NCBI GenBank assembly: GCA_000949895.1
Contig: JWIT01000010.1
Coordinates: 1-64,000 of the forward strand
Source of the DNA: Agrobacterium arsenijevicii
GTDB lineage: Bacteria > Pseudomonadota > Alphaproteobacteria > Rhizobiales > Rhizobiaceae
Reading direction: 5' to 3'
DNA: 64,000 bases
Below the pieces are notes generated by a model. That model was not told the origin of the DNA. It ran no database searches and worked only from the letters and a program-made list of their open reading frames with translations. Position numbers and translations under genes: made by a program. Positions within the stretch are counted from its first letter, which is position 1. Every line of letters starts with the position of its first letter. Below, piece by piece: positions 59,527 through 64,000 of the stretch.

Positions 59527-61467
59527 ATGAGTTTGAGACATTCGGCGCCAAAAACAACGGCTTCCGAGAAGGATGAGTTTGCCTTTTCGCCTGCATGGAC
59601 GCGGAGCCTTTCCAAGCTTTCGGGCACGGCCTACACCCTCGCCAATCTGACGTTGTCGTCGGTCGTGCTGGTCGTGGCGCTGGAATGGATCGCCCGCGGT
59701 TCTCTGGGTGATGTCGGCGCTTTCCTCACCTCGTCAGCCCGCCCCGGCGTGACCACCATCGCCGCCGTCCTGCTCATTCTCGTGGCGCTGGATTCGATCC
59801 TCGGCCGTCGTTACCTGTCGCTCATCGCCGTTGTGCCGCTTTGCGCGCTAACGGGGCTGATTTCCGCCCAGAAACAGACCTATCTCTCCGATCCGCTTTA
59901 TCCCTCCGACCTGCTGTTCGGCCGGCAGATCCTCGAACTTTTGCCGACCATGCTCAAAGCCCAACCGCTGACGGCGGTGCTGGTCGGTCTTGGCCTTTTC
60001 ATGACCATTGCGGCTGTCGTCGCCCTCTGGCTGCTGGCGCGGCGCCACTCGCCGGTGTTGCGCTGGCGTGAACGCGCCGCAGGTCTTGCGCTGGCACTGC
60101 CGCTTCTGGCCGGCCTCGCCTCGCTGATGGATTATTCAAATTACTCCTGGGTTCGAGATCGCCTCAACATCATTCCCATGATGTGGGATCAGCAGGAGAA
60201 TTACCGCCACAACGGTTTCCTGCTGGCCTTCACCTTCAACATTCCGATGGCGAATGTCTCAGCACCTCAGGGCTACGGCCAAAACACCATTGCCGACCTG
60301 ACGTCGGAACCCGCCGCCTTCGCCGCCAACAAGGGTGACTATCCCGACATCATCATGCTGATGAGCGAATCGCTCTGGGATCCGGCGCGGCTTGAAAACG
60401 TGAAGCTCTCGGCCGATCCAATGCCAACCATCCGCGCCAAGCAGTCCGGCAACGTGTTCTCGCCTGAATTCGGCGGCATGACGGCGAATGTGGAATTTGA
60501 GGCGCTGACCGGCTTTTCCAACGCCTTCCTGCCCTATGGCAGCATTCCCTATCAGCAATATATCCGCCGCCCGGTGCCCTCGCTTGCCAGCTTCTTCCGC
60601 GGCGAAGGGTATTCGGCCATCGCCATGCATCCGTTTCAGGAATGGTTCTGGAACCGCAAGGAGGTCTACAGGAATTTCGGCTTTGAGGAATTCCGCTCGG
60701 AAGAGACGCTGCCGCCGATGGAAAAGCGCGGCAACTTCGCCTCCGACGACGCGCTGATGGACGAGATCATGGCAACGACCGAGCAGGCGCGCAACCCGCT
60801 CTTCCTCTTCGCCGTCACCCTGCAGGGACACGGGCCTTACGAGGCAGGCCGTTATGCCAGCGACACCATCGGCGTGGAAGGCGATCTTTCGCCCTCGGCA
60901 TCGCAGGCGCTCGCAACCTATTCGCAGGGCGTGGTGGAAGCCGACGACGCCCTTCTGAAGCTGATGCGCTGGGCGAAAAAGCGCGACCGCGAAACCATCA
61001 TCGTCCTCTTCGGCGATCACCTGCCGCCGCTTGGCCAGACCTTCGTCGAAAGCGGTTACATGCCGGGCATGGTGGCCAGCCGCCGCGCACCGCTGGAGGT
61101 GATGAAAAAGGAACACGAGACGCCGCTCGTCGTCTGGTCCTCGAAGAAGGGCGTGCGCAAGAATATCGGAACCATCAGCCCCGCGCTGTTGCCCTATCAT
61201 GTGCTGAAGACAGCCGGATTTTCCGACCCATTCTACACGGGAACACTTGGCGAGGTTCAGCAGGCGTTTTCCGTCATCGACCGGCATATGCTGGTAGCCA
61301 CGGACGGCAAGGCCCTGCCCGACTGGTCGATTGCCCCGAACTCCATTCCCGACGTGGTGCGCGACTACCGCCTGCTGCAATTCGACATGATGTTCGGCAA
61401 GCAATATGGCCGCGAGCGCTTCTTCCCCGGCTTCAACTGGCTGAACGAGGCCGCGCCCTCCGCCTGA
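59527..61467 (+). CDS. LtaS/MdoB-like membrane phosphoglycerol transferase
   Basis: A 646-residue protein with about five N-terminal membrane helices and a sulfatase-fold periplasmic domain. Motifs are DIIMLMSESLWDPARL (first metal Glu), GGMTANVEFEALTG with the catalytic Thr, HPFQEWFWNRKEVYRNFGF, QGHGPYE and IIVLFGDHLPP (metal Asp-His). This is the lipoteichoic acid synthase/MdoB architecture. In rhizobia such enzymes modify cyclic beta-glucans with phosphoglycerol (CgmB/OpgB); that role here is an inference. ATG 59527 and TTG 59533 are both possible; GGAG is better spaced to the TTG. Confidence 0.85.
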   Translation: MSLRHSAPKTTASEKDEFAFSPAWTRSLSKLSGTAYTLANLTLSSVVLVVALEWIARGSLGDVGAFLTSSARPGVTTIAAVLLILVALDSILGRRYLSLIAVVPLCALTGLISAQKQTYLSDPLYPSDLLFGRQILELLPTMLKAQPLTAVLVGLGLFMTIAAVVALWLLARRHSPVLRWRERAAGLALALPLLAGLASLMDYSNYSWVRDRLNIIPMMWDQQENYRHNGFLLAFTFNIPMANVSAPQGYGQNTIADLTSEPAAFAANKGDYPDIIMLMSESLWDPARLENVKLSADPMPTIRAKQSGNVFSPEFGGMTANVEFEALTGFSNAFLPYGSIPYQQYIRRPVPSLASFFRGEGYSAIAMHPFQEWFWNRKEVYRNFGFEEFRSEETLPPMEKRGNFASDDALMDEIMATTEQARNPLFLFAVTLQGHGPYEAGRYASDTIGVEGDLSPSASQALATYSQGVVEADDALLKLMRWAKKRDRETIIVLFGDHLPPLGQTFVESGYMPGMVASRRAPLEVMKKEHETPLVVWSSKKGVRKNIGTISPALLPYHVLKTAGFSDPFYTGTLGEVQQAFSVIDRHMLVATDGKALPDWSIAPNSIPDVVRDYRLLQFDMMFGKQYGRERFFPGFNWLNEAAPSA

Positions 61468-61578
61468 TGCTTCACAACGCCTGAACCACATGGTGGTGAA
61501 AATCGTTTGAATTTCACCGCCATGCGGGTTTATCTCGATAAAGGCCCGCACAGAACCATCAGCAACCGGAGACATACC

Positions 61579-62112
61579 GTGTCTGATATTTCCGACTATA
61601 TCGTTTCGCATTTCAAGCGCTCCTCCCGCGAAATCGGCGAGGTGGAGCAGCGTATTCTGGAACTGGCGCAACAGAAAAAACTGATCTCCAGCGACATCAA
61701 TGCCGAGTTTTCCGCCGGCGCGAGCCTTGGCGACCGTTTCGCCGACAACATCGCAAAGGTCGGTGGCTCCTGGGGGTTCATCCTCAGCTTCTGCTTTTTC
61801 CTGGTGGTCTGGGCCATCGTCAACACCATCGTCCTGACCACCGGCGCCTTCGACCCCTACCCGTTCATCTTCCTCAATCTTCTGCTCTCCATGCTGGCGG
61901 CCATACAGGCGCCGATCATCATGATGTCGCAGAACCGGCAGGCCGCCCGCGACCGTTTCGAGGCCGCCAAGGATTATGAGGTGAACCTGAAAGCCGAGCT
62001 TGAGGTGCTGTCGCTGCATGAAAAGATCGATGTGAAGGTGCTGGCCGAACTGGCCGCACTGCGCCAGGATCTCGCCAGCCTTCACCGCCACGTCACCCGC
62101 AAAGACGACTGA
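61579..62112 (+). CDS. DUF1003 family membrane protein
   Basis: A 177-residue protein with two membrane helices (SWGFILSFCFFLVVWAIVNTIVL and FIFLNLLLSMLAAIQAPIIMMSQNRQAARDR), which define DUF1003. A charged helical C-terminus follows. The GTG at 61579 is used because CCGGAGA sits 6-8 bases upstream; the open frame back to 61507 adds Arg/His-rich residues unlike the family. Function unknown. It follows the LtaS-like gene after 111 bases. Confidence 0.85.
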   Translation: MSDISDYIVSHFKRSSREIGEVEQRILELAQQKKLISSDINAEFSAGASLGDRFADNIAKVGGSWGFILSFCFFLVVWAIVNTIVLTTGAFDPYPFIFLNLLLSMLAAIQAPIIMMSQNRQAARDRFEAAKDYEVNLKAELEVLSLHEKIDVKVLAELAALRQDLASLHRHVTRKDD

Positions 62113-62657
62113 AGCAGGAAAATTCCATCCCCGCTTTTCCCCGCCCCGCCAGGCGCTGTTATCGTCAGGCCAGTCCTGCCGGGTAAAAGCCAGACGTGGT
62201 TGAAACCGAGGGACGGTTCTGATGGGGACGGTGGCGCGTTCGTGACGACAGAACCATCTCGCAAAGTGCGGTGCACGGCCTTTGCGAGATACGGCACTCT
62301 GGAAAGGCCCGGCTGCGCAACGCATCCGAACTACACCAACCTCAACTAAAGCGCCGCCGGGCAATCGCCCGACGCCCTCTCCATCCATCCCCCCGCCCGG
62401 CAGCACCGTGCGGGATGAATCTGTTGGGTTTTTCGAGCATTACCAGGAAAAGTGACCGAAGCCGCGTTTGGCTTTACCCCCCTCTGCCCTGCCGGGCATC
62501 TCCCCCTCAAGGGGGGAGATCGGCAAGAGGCTTTCCCGTCACTTCATTCTCGGGCTTCGAGATGGGCGAAACTTTGCCGCAGATCGATCTCCCCCCTTGA
62601 GGGGGAGATGCCCGGCGGGGCAGAGGGGGGTAAAACCTCAGACGCGGAGCAACCCCA
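62113..62657. other. Long intergenic region before ccmB, no ccmA
   Basis: 545 bases without a supportable gene. No ABC ATPase motif (Walker A, LSGGQ-like or Walker B) occurs in any frame, although ccmA normally precedes ccmB. The right part is filled by the palindromic element at 62473-62634. The left part has an unassigned stretch with small inverted repeats (for example CCTTTGCGAGA near 62278 against TCTCGCAAAG near 62250). Confidence 0.6.
62473..62634. repeat. RIME-like element with 50-base inverted arms
   Basis: The arms 62473-62522 and 62585-62634 are complementary at 49 of 50 positions, with a 62-base centre. Each arm also contains the inner hairpin CCCCCTCAAGGGGG. It fits Rhizobiales intergenic mosaic elements in size and composition. 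It ends 23 bases before the ccmB ATG, so a transcript crossing it would fold into a very stable hairpin just ahead of the ribosome site. Confidence 0.85.
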
Positions 62658-63317
62658 ATGACCGCCCTCTTCCTCCGAGACATCAAACTCTCCATCCGCG
62701 CCGGCGGCGGTGCACTGATCGGCGTGCTGTTCTTCATGACCGTGGTGGCCGTCATCCCCTTCGGTGTCGGGCCTGATCTCAATCTGCTTGCACGCATCGG
62801 GCCGGCCATCGTCTGGATCGGCGCGCTTCTGTCCGCTCTTCTCGGCCTCGACCGACTGTTTCAGGCTGAACGTGAGGACGGCTCGCTCGACCTGATACTC
62901 ATGCAGGAAAACCCGCTGGTGCTGACGGTGCTCGTCAAATGCCTGGCGCATTGGGTGGGGACCGGCCTGCCGCTGGTTATCGCCTCGCCGCTCATCGGTC
63001 TGTTCATGAACATGGACGAGGTGGCGATCGGCGCCGTGATGCTGACGCTGCTCGTGGGATCGCCCGCCATTACCTTCATCGGCGCGGTGGGAGCCGCGGT
63101 TGCGGTAGCACTGCCGCGCGGTGGCCTGCTGGTCTCCATCCTGGTTCTGCCGCTGGCCATTCCGGTGCTGATCTTCGGTGTCAGCGCCTCCTATGCGGCG
63201 GTGCAGGACCCGGCACCCTTTATGCCGCCATTCCTCATTCTCTGCGCGATCACGTTATTTTCAGCCGTGACCGGTCCTTTCTTTGCCGCTTTGGCATTGC
63301 GCAATGTTATGGATTGA
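62658..63317 (+). CDS. ccmB: Heme exporter protein CcmB
   Basis: Membrane subunit of the CcmAB ABC transporter used in cytochrome c maturation system I. The 219-residue protein has six hydrophobic helices and the family motifs LFFMTVVAVIPFGVGPD, LERLF-like LDRLFQAEREDGSLDLILM, LAHWVGTGLPLVIASP and LPLAIPVLIFG. ccmC follows after 74 bases. A ccmA gene is not present upstream in the window; a palindromic repeat occupies that place. Confidence 0.94.
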   Translation: MTALFLRDIKLSIRAGGGALIGVLFFMTVVAVIPFGVGPDLNLLARIGPAIVWIGALLSALLGLDRLFQAEREDGSLDLILMQENPLVLTVLVKCLAHWVGTGLPLVIASPLIGLFMNMDEVAIGAVMLTLLVGSPAITFIGAVGAAVAVALPRGGLLVSILVLPLAIPVLIFGVSASYAAVQDPAPFMPPFLILCAITLFSAVTGPFFAALALRNVMD

Positions 63318-63342
63318 TGAAACCGCGATTGCCGATCTACCA

Positions 63343-63356
63343 TTGACAAGGATCAA
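63343..63356 (+). promoter_or_regulatory. Candidate FNR/FixK-type box before ccmC
   Basis: TTGAC-AAGG-ATCAA matches the FNR/FixK/FnrN consensus TTGAT-N4-ATCAA with one change. It lies 35 bases upstream of the ccmC start in the 74-base ccmB-ccmC gap. Cytochrome c maturation genes are plausible targets of low-oxygen regulators. Assigned from sequence only. Confidence 0.45.
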
Positions 63357-63391
63357 TTGCGGGGCGGCCATTCTCGGGTTACACAAACGGC

Positions 63392-64000
63392 ATGAACGAG
63401 CAGACTTTCACCATCACCAAATTCAGCGATCTCGCCAATCCCACGCGGTTTCTGGCGCTGGCGGCACGTATTCTGCCCTGGCTTGCGATGCTGACCGCGC
63501 TGGTGCTGGCCGCCGGTCTTTATCTGTCCTTCACAACCGAGGGCGATTACCAGCAGGGCTACACCGTACGCATCATGTATGTGCACGTTCCCTCCGCCTG
63601 GCTTTCAATGATGTGTTATACGGTCATGGCCATCTCGGCGATTGGCACGCTCGTCTGGCGTCATCCGCTGGCGGATGTCAGCCACAAGGCCGCCGCACCC
63701 ATCGGCGCCGCCTTTACGCTGATCGCACTGGTCACCGGCTCGCTCTGGGGCAAACCCATGTGGGGAACCTGGTGGGTGTGGGACGCACGGCTGACCTCCG
63801 TCTTCGTCCTCTTCCTGATGTATCTCGGGCTGATCGCGCTCAACCGGGCCATGGACGACCCGTCCAGAGCCGCCCGCGTCAGCGCCGTGCTGATCCTTGT
63901 CGGTTTCGTCAATATTCCCATCATCAAGTTTTCGGTCGAGTGGTGGAACACGCTGCACCAACCGGCAAGCGTCATCCGCATGGGCGGCTCAGCCATCGAT
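63392..64000 (+). CDS. ccmC: Heme transporter CcmC (5' part, runs off right edge)
   Basis: Open from ATG 63392 (MNEQTFTITKFSDLANPTRFLALAARILPW) to the window edge, 203 codons. It shows several membrane helices and the heme-handling WGTWWVWDARLTS motif of CcmC. Periplasmic His residues occur in MYVHVPSAWLSM and WWNTLHQPASV. CcmC passes heme to the chaperone CcmE. The C-terminus and the following ccm genes lie outside the window. Confidence 0.94.
   Translation, partial: MNEQTFTITKFSDLANPTRFLALAARILPWLAMLTALVLAAGLYLSFTTEGDYQQGYTVRIMYVHVPSAWLSMMCYTVMAISAIGTLVWRHPLADVSHKAAAPIGAAFTLIALVTGSLWGKPMWGTWWVWDARLTSVFVLFLMYLGLIALNRAMDDPSRAARVSAVLILVGFVNIPIIKFSVEWWNTLHQPASVIRMGGSAID

Noticed and set aside
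60259..62406. 715-codon minus-strand open frame over the LtaS-like and DUF1003 genes
   Set aside because: Crosses two well-supported plus-strand genes and shows no recognisable domain.

Overview
The window looks like a stretch of chromosome from an Agrobacterium/Rhizobium-group alphaproteobacterium. The evidence is a high G+C content, a class I PHA synthase, a class II DAHP synthase, a malic enzyme fused to a phosphotransacetylase-like domain, a cobalamin-riboswitch-controlled bluB, an MCE/Mla-type lipid transport operon, an alphaproteobacterial-type LexA box and several palindromic intergenic repeats of rhizobial type. No database search was possible, so species-level placement is an inference.

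Layout. 0-4.7 kb: end of a lipoprotein gene, then phaC, sfsA, map, radC on the plus strand. 4.8-7 kb: an isolated TadE/TadG-like pair. 7-13 kb: aromatic and redox metabolism (class II DAHP synthase, gor), rpiA with a DUF2059 gene, gph and a small protein with a caspase/CHAT-like His/Cys signature. 13-25.3 kb: L,D-transpeptidase, fumC, a Tat-type esterase, pyrG, secG, tpiA, a secreted hydrolase, parE and a stand-alone clpP. 25.3-31.1 kb: an ArsR/SRPBCC pair, a chemoreceptor, a phospholipase D-like enzyme and a two-receiver response regulator. 31.2-39 kb: a dimethylglycine/sarcosine dehydrogenase-like flavoenzyme, an unrecognised two-gene cassette with a perfect 9-bp tandem repeat, a large MscS-type channel and a GlsB/YeaQ protein.

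39.1-42.8 kb is the most accessory-looking part. A tRNA-Lys(CTT) is followed by an AT-rich stretch and a run of small genes, most encoding exported, membrane or unrecognised proteins. One 62-residue gene sits directly behind a GAAC-N7-GAAC element that matches the alphaproteobacterial SOS (LexA) operator. 42.9-49.7 kb: a PACE-type efflux protein, a secreted hydrolase, a four-gene MCE lipid transport operon and a dipeptide epimerase. 50-64 kb: an LpxH-like phosphoesterase, malic enzyme, a DUF2865 protein, riboswitch-bluB, a beta-propeller protein, a VOC protein, nadE, an LtaS-like phosphoglycerol transferase, a DUF1003 protein, then ccmB and the start of ccmC running off the right edge.

Most genes are housekeeping or ordinary accessory genes. 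The best leads for something new are the LexA-box microprotein, the His/Cys caspase-like protein beside gph, the tandem-repeat cassette at 34-35.7 kb, the response regulator whose first receiver has Asn at the phosphorylation site, and ccmB without an adjacent ccmA behind a 50-nt-arm palindrome.
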